Below are positions 51,427 to 61,200 of a stretch of 64,000 bases of DNA, piece by piece (position 1 is the stretch's first letter; each line of letters opens with the position of its first letter). The position numbers and the translations under genes were made by a program. The DNA lies in contig DUDB01000080.1 of NCBI GenBank assembly GCA_012959525.1, positions 62,001 to 126,000 of the forward strand, in the 5' to 3' direction. The notes beneath the pieces were generated by a model that made no database searches, was not told where the DNA came from, and worked only from the letters and a program-made list of their open reading frames with translations. The stretch is from Planctomycetota bacterium (lineage in GTDB: Bacteria; Planctomycetota; UBA1135; GCA-002686595).

Positions 51427-53835
51427 TTAGTGCGGCAGAAGCTCGATCTCCGAGAACCCGAGCGCGCACTTGCCTAGCTCACACCCCTGCGCCGAGAGAA
51501 TGCGCACCTTCAGTTCTCGGATCGTCACGGTCCCTCCAAGGTCGATGACCGTCTTGCGCAACGAATCCTGATCCATGGTCGTCCTAATCTTGCGCTTGCG
51601 ATTGAGCACGAGCTCCACGACCAGGGGTTTCGGACGGTCTTCGCCATCCAGATGCGGCGCTACGTTGGAGAGCAGCACCCGGCCCGCCCGGACGGGCCGC
51701 TTCATTTTTATGCTCACGTAGGGTTTGCGGTCCTCGGCACTACAAATCCAATATGTCCCCAGCCGCTGGTCCGCCACGTGCGCGGCCTTGGTTTCCCCTT
51801 GGACGCTGGAGGTCGAGGCATTGATCTCAACCTCAACGCCAGCCAGCAGGTTGTCTTTGCCTTGGGCGGCGTAGCCCAGCTGGTCTGGAGAGATGACATC
51901 CGGCGCATAGACGCGCAGGGGAAGGGACTCGAGGATCTCCACCTTGGGCTCGGCTCCCTCCTCTACGGGCTCGATAAGAACGTGCATGCGGGCGACGATG
52001 TCCCATTCACCTTGCTCGGGCAGGGTTCCCTTGGCGGCATAGCGTTGATCGTCCGTGGGCTGATGCGGGTCTGCCGTGACCACGCCAAGTTGGAAGGGGG
52101 CGCCGCCCTCTCCGGGGGTCGCAACGTACTCCACCTGCTGCACCCGCAACGTCTGATCCTTCCAGGCCAGACGCTCCCTCTCTACTGAATGGACCTCTTG
52201 GACCCAGACCACCATCTCGGACTTCAGGTTCGCGACAAGGCTCAGCGAAGCCTCGGCGTCCGTCGTGATCCAGCGTGTCCGATTCAGGTCCAAGGACTTC
52301 CCGGACTCCGCGGGCACCCGGAGGCTTGCCCGCTTCAGGAAGAGCAGAGCCAGGATCGTGTCCACCCCGTTTATCCAGGCCCCGTTGGTTCCCTGGGCCC
52401 CGATCAGGTACTCGGCGCCGTCGAGGTACCAGGGCACTCCTCCCAACTCATCTAATTCCAGCAGGCTGCCCACCCGCTCCACCCCATACAGCCAGAAGTA
52501 GTGGTGTTCTCCCCCCTGGCCGGGGTTCTCGTGCCAGTTCATCTTGCCGTGCAACCACGCCAAGCCGGCATCGGTGGCGGTCTGAGCCCGCCGACGGGAG
52601 CCGGCGGGGAACTCGCCGTCCAGGCCCTCGCGTACCAGGTCGATAACGCTCAATCCCGCGGTTGTCATGGATCCTGTAATGGCCCTACCACCGTGATATC
52701 GAAAGCCCGCGCCCTGATCCCGAGCCTGGCTCGACCGCGAGACCCCCTCGAAACAGGACAGGGCCCCGTCCAGGGTGCGCGCCCACGCGCGGTCGGAAAC
52801 TTCCACCCCATAGACCTCACAGGCGTGCATGGCCAGGGCCGAGTAGAGGGTCAGTGAAAGGTCCGGGGCCAGCGAATTGCCTCCGGGGTGCACCGGGTAG
52901 GTGAACAACCCGGTGCTTGCCTGCCAGTCGAGCATGCGATCCAGCCGGTCTTGTATGGCGGATCGATCCTGGGCTCGATTCAAGGTGCACAGGAACAGCA
53001 GTTCGCAGGCCGTCGAATAGTTGAAGTCCGACGGATGCTGTAGGACGTAGGCATGGGCCCGTTGAATCGCCGGGTGTTCGGGCCTGACTCCGCACTTGAG
53101 CAGGCAATAGCCCGCGTAGGCCGTGGAGCCGGCGCGGTACTCGGGATGCGCGCTCCAGCTGCCGTCCAGGAGCTGGGTGCGCAGGAGCCATTCCACCCCC
53201 GAGTCGATCGCCGCGTGGACCGCATCCTGGTCGATCTTTCCGATCTCCCTTTGAACGAGCTGGAACCCCCACTCGCCGCCCCCGTTCGCAACCTTGACCA
53301 GTAGGTGATTGACTCCCGCTTCGAGGTTGAAGGTCAGGATGTGATTGCTTGGATTGAGAGCGCGACCCACGGCGAGGTCCACCAGCAATTCTCCGTTCAG
53401 CCACAGGCGCAATCCGTCGTCCGAGCCGCAGCGGAGGGGGATCTGCATGGCCTCCTCCACCGTGATGGTGCGGTACATGTAGACCACGCTGTGCTCCCAC
53501 CAGTTCTTGCGTTTCGTCTGCTTGGGCGGAGTCAGAAGTTCCCGGAAGGAGATCTCGCCCACGTCGGCAACAGACTCGGATTCGGGCAGGATCTGCCACT
53601 CCAGCCGTGCTCCACCGACTCCGCGCAGCTTGACGTCCGGCTTCAGTCCCGGCCCACCCGCGCGCAGGCGCCTCAGGTCCTTCTCCACGGTCTGGGGCGC
53701 ATCTATGTTCCCCGAGCCGCCAGGGTGGTCGAAGGGCCCGACCATATGCCAGGCGCCCCACTCCTGTCCGGCTGCAGGTGAGATGGGCACCAGCAGGCAC
53801 AAGACGGCGGCGAATGCTGCGCGGGCACCCATCAC
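51427..53835 (-). CDS. Exported alpha/alpha-toroid protein with discoidin-like C-terminus
   Basis: An 802-residue secreted protein (signal FAAVLCLLVPISPAAG). Residues about 125-210 form a lectin or PA14-like beta module (IPLRCGSDDGLRLWLNGELL). Residues about 215-505 show repeated helical-hairpin motifs such as GVEWLLRTQLLDGSW, GYCLLKCG and GLAWLHGKMNWH, typical of terpene-cyclase-like alpha/alpha toroids. The C-terminal part includes TYWICSAEDRKPYVSI, a discoidin/F5-8-like strand set. No Asp-rich catalytic motif of real cyclases is evident, so an enzymatic role is uncertain. Polysaccharide binding or processing is likely. Confidence 0.65.
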   Translation of the reverse strand: MMGARAAFAAVLCLLVPISPAAGQEWGAWHMVGPFDHPGGSGNIDAPQTVEKDLRRLRAGGPGLKPDVKLRGVGGARLEWQILPESESVADVGEISFRELLTPPKQTKRKNWWEHSVVYMYRTITVEEAMQIPLRCGSDDGLRLWLNGELLVDLAVGRALNPSNHILTFNLEAGVNHLLVKVANGGGEWGFQLVQREIGKIDQDAVHAAIDSGVEWLLRTQLLDGSWSAHPEYRAGSTAYAGYCLLKCGVRPEHPAIQRAHAYVLQHPSDFNYSTACELLFLCTLNRAQDRSAIQDRLDRMLDWQASTGLFTYPVHPGGNSLAPDLSLTLYSALAMHACEVYGVEVSDRAWARTLDGALSCFEGVSRSSQARDQGAGFRYHGGRAITGSMTTAGLSVIDLVREGLDGEFPAGSRRRAQTATDAGLAWLHGKMNWHENPGQGGEHHYFWLYGVERVGSLLELDELGGVPWYLDGAEYLIGAQGTNGAWINGVDTILALLFLKRASLRVPAESGKSLDLNRTRWITTDAEASLSLVANLKSEMVVWVQEVHSVERERLAWKDQTLRVQQVEYVATPGEGGAPFQLGVVTADPHQPTDDQRYAAKGTLPEQGEWDIVARMHVLIEPVEEGAEPKVEILESLPLRVYAPDVISPDQLGYAAQGKDNLLAGVEVEINASTSSVQGETKAAHVADQRLGTYWICSAEDRKPYVSIKMKRPVRAGRVLLSNVAPHLDGEDRPKPLVVELVLNRKRKIRTTMDQDSLRKTVIDLGGTVTIRELKVRILSAQGCELGKCALGFSEIELLPH

Positions 53836-53888
53836 TCGCGCGCTGCCTTAAGTAGCCACGAGTCGTCCATCGCTGAAGATAGGGGATG

Positions 53889-53974
53889 CAAAGTGGTGTT
53901 GGGTGAGGGGGGCTGGCCAGCCTGAATTCTAGCTCATGCAGTGTCCAAGCAGGTGAGGAACAGGACTCCGCCGG
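53889..53974 (-). repeat. Roughly 90-bp dispersed repeat, copy B (5' leader position)
   Basis: Second copy of the repeat at 50276-50366, 5 bp shorter at one point and about 80% identical. On the minus strand it ends about 54 bp upstream of the toroid protein start at 53835, so it occupies the same relative position as copy A. It contains a 12-bp palindrome (GGCTGGCCAGCC). Confidence 0.75.
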
Positions 53975-53991
53975 CCCTGCCCGGGGCCGGG

Positions 53992-54015
53992 TTGCAGCCC
54001 TCAAGGCCGAATCCG
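53992..54015. repeat. Short intergenic repeat, partial copy
   Basis: TTGCAGCCCTCAAGGCCGAA and the following bases match 48682-48704 at roughly 20 of 23 positions. Both are preceded within 30-40 bp by CCCGGGGCCGG. It lies directly beyond dispersed-repeat copy B. Confidence 0.35.
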
Positions 54016-54259
54016 AAAGCCGGTCGGCCTTCCTGACCAAGATCGGTGCCAGCTTCGCCGGGGGGGGGATTGTGATCGGAGTGCATGCTCGACCAGCGGT
54101 GTCCCCCGTTTCGTTGCGGTTCCCCGCGGGAACCGTCAGGGGGCGGGTTGCGGCTTCCCCCTGATTCTGGATACTCAGGGCCTGCAGACCATTGGCCTGT
54201 TTATGCCACATGTAGAGTTGCATTGCGCTCACCCCTCTCAATGGAGGACCCAACAACCC

Positions 54260-54784
54260 ATGCACACCAAGTCCATCCCTCTCCGTTTCATGCTCGGTAG
54301 CCTCGCTCTGGGCCTGATTGGATGCTCGGGGCCCGGGTCCGCCCACGTCCTGTCGACGCCGCCCGCTCAGGTCTCCGCCGTACTGCACTCGTCGGGTCCG
54401 TACTGGATGAGCCTCGACCTGAATGCCGACGGGCATCTAAAGGTCTCCGGGAAGAGCATGAATGGCCCCCTCGATGCGGACGCGGTTCTCGACCCGGCGG
54501 ACCTGGAGGCGGTGTGGGCGGCGCTCGCGGAGGCCAGTCTAGATGATCTCCCGGCGGAACTCGGCCGGGTCTGGTCTGGCGCAGGTCCGGGTTCGTCTTG
54601 GCGCGACGTAACCATCACCCTTTCCTCGGGGGAGGTGAGAAAGTGGCGCAACTGGATTTTCGATGCGGAGCGGGTCAAGGACGACTCGGACCTACGCATC
54701 CTCGCGGTGCGCTACGAGCAGGTCTGGGACGTGCTCTTCGCCCTAGCGCAGGATGCCCGGTCCGACGGGCAGGACCCGGAGTGA
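54260..54784 (+). CDS. Lipoprotein of unknown function
   Basis: 174 residues with a clear lipobox (LALGLIGC followed by SGPGS) and a beta-sandwich mature part: YWMSLDLNADGHLKVSG, WRDVTITLSSGEVRKWRNWIF, and a final helix YEQVWDVLFALAQ. The Cys is expected to be lipidated and the protein to sit on the periplasmic face of a membrane. A good ribosome site (GGAGG at about 54244-54248) precedes the ATG at 54260 and decides the start. It is divergent from the toroid gene. No family is recognised. Confidence 0.6.
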   Translation: MHTKSIPLRFMLGSLALGLIGCSGPGSAHVLSTPPAQVSAVLHSSGPYWMSLDLNADGHLKVSGKSMNGPLDADAVLDPADLEAVWAALAEASLDDLPAELGRVWSGAGPGSSWRDVTITLSSGEVRKWRNWIFDAERVKDDSDLRILAVRYEQVWDVLFALAQDARSDGQDPE

Positions 54785-54883
54785 TCGAGGCGCGGTCCGG
54801 TCGACGACCGGATCGTGATCCTCCAGCCGAGAGGCTTGATTGCCTCAACCAGCGTGGGTGACTGGGGGGCACAAGGGCTCAGA

Positions 54884-54910
54884 CCTCTGGGCGGCAGTTC
54901 GCAGCCATTC
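54884..54910. repeat. Short intergenic repeat
   Basis: CTCTGGGCGGCAGTTCGCAG and the following bases match 48667-48690 at about 21 of 25 positions. It lies 28 bp upstream of the fucosidase-like gene, as the other copy lies upstream of the SGNH gene. Promoter-proximal position is shared, but chance cannot be excluded. Confidence 0.35.
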
Positions 54911-54938
54911 TGTGCGCTCACATTGCTAATCTAGGACC

Positions 54939-56669
54939 ATGCTTGCGCCTTGCCTGATTTCGCTGCCTCTCATCTTGGCCGGAGCCGGGGGCTCTTCCGA
55001 ATCCAATGAGGCCACCCCTTGGGCTGAAGCACCGGAGTCCTACGCCCTCATTTCCGTTTCCGGGTCCGGGCCATTCGACCCTGATGGTCAGTGGATCACT
55101 GCGGTCCGGTCGGCAGGTCTTCAGGGGCTCATTGTGCATTTCCCCTACAGCACGGGCGGACCGGAGGGGGCCGAGTTGGGTGAGTGGGAAAAAGTCTGCG
55201 CCTCAAAGGGGCTACCCCTGGGCCTCAGTTTTGGTGAGCGACCTTCGCGGGAGCGGCTCGAGGAGCTACTGAAGTCCTGTCAGGCTCTCTTCTGCGTGAG
55301 CCTGCCGGCACAGATCGAGTGTCTTGTGGAGGAGGTGGCGCTGGAGGTGCTCGTGGGGGAACTCATGCCGATGGCCTTGGGCCTGGGGATGACTCCAGGA
55401 GACGAGCCTCATTATCTAGATGGAAACGATATGCCGATCGCCTCGGGCCGGCCTCCCAACGAGAGCGTCTTCTCCTTGGATGCGATCCGGGCCTGGCCCC
55501 TCGCCAGAGGCCAGAGGGTGGAGGATGGATGGGTCGCCGCCTACGACCAGAGCGTCGGCCAAGGACGGCACGTGCGCTTGGACTTGGAGTTGGATGCAGT
55601 TGGTCGGCTCCGACCCGACGACCTCGACTTGCTCACACGCTGTGGGGTGGCCATGAGGCAGATCTACGGCACCAATCGGGTCACCGGGAGCGGTGCCTCG
55701 GCGTCGAGTGAAGACTCGGATGCCCATCATCTGGCGAGCGCCTGTCTGGATGGGGACGTGGGTTCCTATTGGACTCCGGCCCCGGGAACCCGGCGCGCTT
55801 TCTTGGAGTTCACCCTCCCCAGGGAGCGCATCATTGATCGCGTCCTCTTGCGCGCGCCACTGGGTGTGCCCGAACCGGACGTCGCAGTAGACGTGCACCT
55901 AAAGATCCACGGGGTTTGGCGAGAGGTCAAAAAGACCACGGGCATCGGTCGTTGCCGAATCCTCTCCGTTGAACCTGCCCCGGCTACGGCACTGCGCGTC
56001 ATCTTGGACGGTGGGGATCAGCGACCATCTCTCGCGGCGTGCGAGTTGTATGCATCACCTCCGCGCGTGACCATTGACGCATCCGAGACCGTCTTTTTGG
56101 GGGCCGCTCGTGTGGCGCTTGAGTCCAACTACCCCGGCGCCCAGGTGCGGTACACGCTTGATGGGAAGGCGGTTACCGCGGAGTCCCTCTTGTACCGCAT
56201 GCCCTTCGTCGTGGACCAGACATGTGTCCTCAAGGCCGTGGCCTTTGCAACGGATGGGTCCACGCCGATTTCCTCCCATCAGCACTTCGTGCACTACACG
56301 CCGGAGACTCTGCGCAAGCCCGAGTTCGCAGGCCCGACGGAGCTGGGCGCAGGGCTCGTGCAGTCGGATTCCGACCTCCCAATGAGCAGCTGGTCAGGGT
56401 TCCTCTTGGTACCCCGTGACGGGATCTATGCCTTCTTTAAGCCCGAGTCCGGGCGAACGCGCCTGTTCATTGGGGACGGCGATCTGTTTGGCAGCACTAG
56501 CCGCATGGGCGAAGTGGGTTTGAAGGCGGGCTGGCACGCTCTGCATCTCACATGCCCGGCTCCCGTTGATCCCGCAGAGTTGCAACTTGCCTGGCGTGGA
56601 CCTGGTCTGGCCAAAGGCGTTCTGCCTCAGGGGAACCTGGGGCACCGGGTCGGGAAGGACCGGCGGTAA
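54939..56669 (+). CDS. GH29-derived secreted protein, probable pseudoenzyme
   Basis: A 576-residue exported protein (signal LISLPLILAGAGG). The N-terminal half follows the alpha-L-fucosidase (GH29) barrel: GQWITAVRSAGLQGLIVHF at the place where active enzymes have the TAKHHDGF active-site stretch, and then LDLELDAVGRLRPDDLDLL before a linker. Catalytic His and the nucleophile region are missing and the barrel is shortened. The C-terminal half has a discoidin-like module (ACLDGDVGSYWTP), a chitobiase-C-like strand set (YPGAQVRYTLDGKAV) and a PA14-like end. It probably binds fucose-type glycans without hydrolysis; that is inference. Confidence 0.6.
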   Translation: MLAPCLISLPLILAGAGGSSESNEATPWAEAPESYALISVSGSGPFDPDGQWITAVRSAGLQGLIVHFPYSTGGPEGAELGEWEKVCASKGLPLGLSFGERPSRERLEELLKSCQALFCVSLPAQIECLVEEVALEVLVGELMPMALGLGMTPGDEPHYLDGNDMPIASGRPPNESVFSLDAIRAWPLARGQRVEDGWVAAYDQSVGQGRHVRLDLELDAVGRLRPDDLDLLTRCGVAMRQIYGTNRVTGSGASASSEDSDAHHLASACLDGDVGSYWTPAPGTRRAFLEFTLPRERIIDRVLLRAPLGVPEPDVAVDVHLKIHGVWREVKKTTGIGRCRILSVEPAPATALRVILDGGDQRPSLAACELYASPPRVTIDASETVFLGAARVALESNYPGAQVRYTLDGKAVTAESLLYRMPFVVDQTCVLKAVAFATDGSTPISSHQHFVHYTPETLRKPEFAGPTELGAGLVQSDSDLPMSSWSGFLLVPRDGIYAFFKPESGRTRLFIGDGDLFGSTSRMGEVGLKAGWHALHLTCPAPVDPAELQLAWRGPGLAKGVLPQGNLGHRVGKDRR

Positions 56670-56675
56670 CCGGCA

Positions 56676-58178
56676 TTACTTAGGTGCATCCGGTAAAGCG
56701 TTCTCGCCCCCCAGATAACCGAGCGCTTCCAGGGCCTTGAGCACCTCGGCGCTCTGCTCGTTCAAGTCCCCAGCCTGTGCCTGGTCGGAGTGCTTGAGCA
56801 TCTCGGCATAAGAGCGTGCTGCGAACTGCCCAAATGCATTTGCCTCTTCGCTTCGAACCTGGGCGAGATCCTGAGCTTCTCCCGGGTCACTCTTGAGGTC
56901 ATAGAGTTCAACCGTGCCGGGCTCCACGTTGAAGATGGCCTTCATGTCTCCGTTTCGCACTACCACGTTCAGGTCTCCGCGACCTTCCTTGTAGGGCTTG
57001 AAGTACTTCTTCATGTTGTTGCGGATAGAAACCACGCGCATGTTCATTTCTGAATCCGCTTCACCCCGGATTAGGGGCAGGAGGCTTCGTCCACTCATGG
57101 GGGGCTGATCCAAGGGACAGCCGACCGCTTCAAGGATCGTGGGCATAACGTCCACCAGGGATACGGGCCGTGAGACCCGTTGGCCAGCGTACTCGTCCTG
57201 CGGGAAGCGCACGATGAGGGGCACGTGGATCAGCTCCTCGTAGGCAGACTGATCGTGCTGCCAGCCGCCGTGGTCGCCTAGCTCTTCTCCGTGGTCGGCG
57301 ACCATGATGAATAAGGTGTTATCCCACCGGCCTTCCTGCTTGAGTGCGTGGATCACGCTGCCCAGGTGGTCGTCTGCATCGCGCACGGAGACCGAGTAGA
57401 GGTTCCGGATCTGCTCCTTGCGCTGGTTGAGGCGACGGATCCACTTCTCCTGGACCTCCGTGTTGTCGATAGTGCCCAGGGGGTTCTTATTGACGAAGTC
57501 CTCGCGAGTGCTGCGGCGGTAGACGTCGACCAGTTCCCCGTACTCCTTCAGGAACTCGCCCGGAACAGGGTCGAAGGCCTGCATGAATTTCTTGCGCACC
57601 ACGTGAGGGTCGTGAGGCTCTGTGTTGTGCACGTAGAGCAGGAAAGGCATGGGCGTGATAGAGGCAAAAAACTCTGCCAACTCGGACTTGCCCGTTTGTC
57701 GTTGCGTGAGGGTGGCCTGGTCAAAACCGCGCTTCAGGCCCCACTTGCCGCCCGCGTAGGGATTGCGATGGAACGAAACCGTCTGGTAACCCCACTCCTG
57801 CAGTAACTGGGGGAAGGTCACGGTGGCGTCGGCCATGTGCAAACGATCGTGTACCACGTTGTGCTCAGCCATGTGTTTGCCCGTGAACAAGGACACGACT
57901 GAGGGGAGAGTCCAAGGTGCCGCGGAGCTGGCCTGATCAAATACCACACTCTGCTCGGCCAGACTTGAAAGGTTGGGCGTCGTATCCTTGTCGAATCCGC
58001 CGGGTCCGGTCCAGTCGGCTCGCAAGGTGTCCACCAGGAACACGACCACGTCCGGGGGCTGTACATCTTCGGCTGTGACTCCCGAATCACTATCAACGCA
58101 GCCGGCCAGAGGCAGTAGGCCGGCCAGGATTAGAAATGGCCTAGCGGGTAACTCATGAAGGGGCGGTTTCCTCTGCAT
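56676..58178 (-). CDS. Sulfatase-fold lipoprotein with a Thr/Ser nucleophile site
   Basis: A 500-residue alkaline-phosphatase-superfamily enzyme. The lipobox LLPLAGC gives a lipoprotein. Metal sites are FLVDTLRADW (N-terminal) and ADHGEELGDHGGWQHD (second). At the nucleophile position the sequence reads SAAPWTLPSVVSLFTGKH. The classic formylglycine motif Cys/Ser-x-Pro-x-Arg is not present; a Thr stands where the Cys should be. That is known from phosphotransferase-like members, so a phosphodiesterase or phosphotransferase rather than a true sulfatase is possible. The start at 58178 puts the lipid signal at the N-terminus. Confidence 0.8.
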   Translation of the reverse strand: MQRKPPLHELPARPFLILAGLLPLAGCVDSDSGVTAEDVQPPDVVVFLVDTLRADWTGPGGFDKDTTPNLSSLAEQSVVFDQASSAAPWTLPSVVSLFTGKHMAEHNVVHDRLHMADATVTFPQLLQEWGYQTVSFHRNPYAGGKWGLKRGFDQATLTQRQTGKSELAEFFASITPMPFLLYVHNTEPHDPHVVRKKFMQAFDPVPGEFLKEYGELVDVYRRSTREDFVNKNPLGTIDNTEVQEKWIRRLNQRKEQIRNLYSVSVRDADDHLGSVIHALKQEGRWDNTLFIMVADHGEELGDHGGWQHDQSAYEELIHVPLIVRFPQDEYAGQRVSRPVSLVDVMPTILEAVGCPLDQPPMSGRSLLPLIRGEADSEMNMRVVSIRNNMKKYFKPYKEGRGDLNVVVRNGDMKAIFNVEPGTVELYDLKSDPGEAQDLAQVRSEEANAFGQFAARSYAEMLKHSDQAQAGDLNEQSAEVLKALEALGYLGGENALPDAPK

Positions 58179-58194
58179 ATCCCAATTGTACCCC

Positions 58195-58210
58195 TTCGGC
58201 CGGGGCCGAA
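58195..58210. other. Short perfect hairpin between metH and the sulfatase-fold gene
   Basis: TTCGGCCGGGGCCGAA can fold into a 6-7 bp GC-rich stem. It lies 17 bp in front of the sulfatase-fold start and 55 bp behind metH, both on the minus strand. There is no T-tract. It may weaken readthrough from metH or be a leader hairpin. Confidence 0.3.
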
Positions 58211-58265
58211 TGAATGCGGATAATGGGGATCGGCTGGCTACCAAGGCCGAACTCCACGGATGCTT

Positions 58266-61200
58266 CTAGGTGGTTGGCGTGTAGCCGAGCACAGGTGCGA
58301 GCCATCGCTCCGTTTCAGCGAAACTGGAGCCGGTCCGCTTGGCGTAGTCCTCTACCTGATCGCGACCGATGCGACCCACCTGGAAGTATTTAGATTCTGG
58401 ATGGGCCATGTAGAGTCCACTGACGGATGCAGCCGGCGCCATGGCCATTCCCTCGGTCAGGGTGATGCCTTGACTGTCGGGCTCCAGAAGTCGCCAGAGC
58501 TTCTGCTTGGGACGGTGATCTGGACAGGCCGGGTAGCCGAATGCGGGCCGGATCCCCCGGTAGCGCTCGGCGATCAGATCGTCATTGCTGAGACTGTCGT
58601 CCCCTCCATAGCCCCATTCCCTCCTCACGCGGGCGTGCAGGTACTCCGCGTAGGCCTCCGCCAGCCGATCGGCGATGGCCTTGGCCATGATGGCCTGGTA
58701 GGTGTCGTTGTCCGCTTCAAACTCGTCGACAAGCTCAGCGACTCCGTGTCCCGTGCTCACGGCAAAAGCCCCGACGTGATCTTCGAGGCCGGAGGCGCGA
58801 GGGGCGACGAACTCGGCGAGGCACCGGCTGGGGTGACCGTCGATCGGTGTCTGGCGCCGCAGCATGGGGATGCGGTTGAGTTCCTCGGTGCGCGCTGCGT
58901 CCTCAAAGAAGACGAGATCATCGCCGTCTGAGCACGCGGGCCAGAAGCCATAGACCGCGCGGGGCTGAATAAGGTCTTCGTTCACGATGCGCTCGAGCAA
59001 GGACTGGGCGTGCTCATACAGCTCGGTGGCCGCCTCGCCAAAGCGCGCGTGCGTGAGGATGGCAGGAAAGCGCCCCTTCAGCTCCCAGGTGCTGAAGAAT
59101 AGTGTCCAGTCGATGAACGGCACCAGATCGGAGAGGGTCACGTCGTCGATGGCGCGCCGTCCAAGGAAAGCCGGCTTGGGGAGGTCCTCGCTCTTCCACA
59201 CGATGGAGGCTCCCTCGGCTCTCGCCTGCTCCAGCGGCATCAGCGGTTTCTGGGTCTTGCGCTCGTGAAGGTCGCGTTGGCGCGCTTGCTCTGCAAGATT
59301 TGTCGCGTTCAGTTCGGCCTTGCGCTCGGGATTGAGGAGGTCAGAGACCGCAGCAACCGAGCGTGAGGCATCGTGCACGTGGAGGACGGTCTGGGAGAAC
59401 ATCGGAGCGATCTTCACTGCCGTGTGCTGAGGACTCGTCGTGGCGCCACCGATCAGCAAGGGGATCTGGAACCCTTCGCGCTCCATCTCCCGGGCCACGT
59501 TGGCCATCTCGTCCAGGGAAGGCGTGATCAGTCCAGACAGGCCAATCATATCGACCCCTTCCGCGCGGGCCGTAGCCAGGATCTTCTCGGCTGGAACCAT
59601 CACACCCAGGTCGATGATCTTGAAGTTGTTGCAGCCCAGAACCACACCCACGATGTTCTTTCCGATGTCGTGCACGTCGCCCTTGACCGTCGCCATAAGC
59701 ACGGTTCCTCGCGCCCTCACACCGCTTCCGGCCTTCTCTTCCTCCATGTAGGGTTCAAGGACCGCTACAGCCTTCTTCATGGCGCGCGCACTCTTCACCA
59801 CTTGAGGTAGGAACATCTTCCCCTCGCCGAATAGGTCGCCCACAATTCGCATGCCGTCCATGAGAGGGCCTTCAATGACGTCCAAGGGCTTGCCCATCGA
59901 GAGTCGGGCTTCCTCGGTGTCCGCCTCCAGGAAATCGAGGATGCCATGCACCAGGGCGTGGCCAATGCGTTCGCTCACATCGGCTTCGCGCCAGGAGAGA
60001 TCTTCCTCCCTCTTCTTGCCCTTGGACTGGACACCCTCGGCGAAATCCACCATGCGTTCCGTGGCGTCATCACGGCGATCAAAAATCAGATCTTCCACGT
60101 GTTCCAGCAGGGCCGGGTCAATGTCCTCGTACACGTCCAATTGGCCAGCGTTGACGATGCCCATGTCCATCCCTGCACGGATGGCGTGGTAGAGGAAGGC
60201 AGAGTGGATGGCTTCACGCACCCCGTTGTTCCCGCGGAACGAGAACGAGAGGTTGGAGACGCCGCCGGAGATCCTGCATCCGGGGCAGGTGCGCTTGATC
60301 TCGGTTGTCGCTTCTATAAAGGTGATTCCGTAGCGGCGGTGCTCCTCCATCCCCGTCCCGATGGCAAGAATGTTGGGGTCGAAGATGATGTCGCTGGCTG
60401 GAAAGCCCACTTTCTCAGTGAGCAGGTGGAATGCTCGCTGGCAGATTTCCACTTTTCGCTCGGTAGTGTCCGCCTGCCCGGTCTCGTCGAAGGCCATCAC
60501 GACGACCCCCGCGCCATAGCGCCGGATCGTCCGGGCACACTCCAGGAAGGGCTCTTCGCCTTCCTTGAGGGAGATGGAGTTGACGATCCCCTTGCCTTGC
60601 AGGCAGCGCAGCCCCGCTTCCAGCACGGTCCACTTGGAGCTGTCCACCATGACCGGCACGCGCGCGATCTCAGGCTCGGCGGCAATCAGGTTCAAGAAGC
60701 GCGTCATGGCCTGCTCGGAGTCGAGCAGGCCTTCGTCCATGTTAACGTCCAGGATGTTGGCGCCGCTACGTACCTGCTGGAGCGCCACCTCCACGGCGAG
60801 TTCAAACTCGCCCTCGGTTATCAGGCGTCGGAAGCGTGCAGAACCGGCGACGTTCGTTCGCTCGCCCACCATCAGGAAGTTGGAGTCGGGCGTGATGCTG
60901 AGAGTCTCAAGGCCCGTGTAGTGTGTGATGCCCGCACCGTTCAATGTCGGGCGCTGGCGCGGCGGGGCCGAATCCATGGCGTGGGCGATGGCGCGCACGT
61001 GTTCGGGGGTCGTGCCGCAGCAGCCTCCTACCAGGTTGAGCATGCCGCTCTCGGCGAATTCGCGCACCAGGCCGGCGGTCGTCTCGGGCTTCTCGTCGTA
61101 CTCACCGAAGGCATTGGGAAGGCCCGCATTGGGGTAACAACTCACCCAACTGTTGCTGAGCCGGGCAAGGTCCGCCACATAGGGGCGCATCTCCTTGGCG

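Larger units (their letters stand above)
53836..54259. other. 424-bp intergenic stretch with repeats
   Basis: The gap between the toroid gene and the lipoprotein gene contains dispersed-repeat copy B (53889-53974), the short repeat at 53992-54015 and a GGTTCC-N5-GGAACC palindrome near 54117-54133. No RNA or protein gene was recognised. It should hold the divergent promoters of both genes. Confidence 0.5.

Noticed and set aside
51126..51477. Short frames on both strands between the TIGR02206 and toroid genes
   Set aside because: They have poor codon character and overlap the in-frame gene tail (51310-51426), which explains the only coding-like signal there.
52817..54436. 539-codon minus-strand frame overlapping the toroid gene and running past its start
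   Set aside because: Wrong frame of the toroid gene, rich in Arg/Pro, and covers the repeat and the lipoprotein gene on the other strand.
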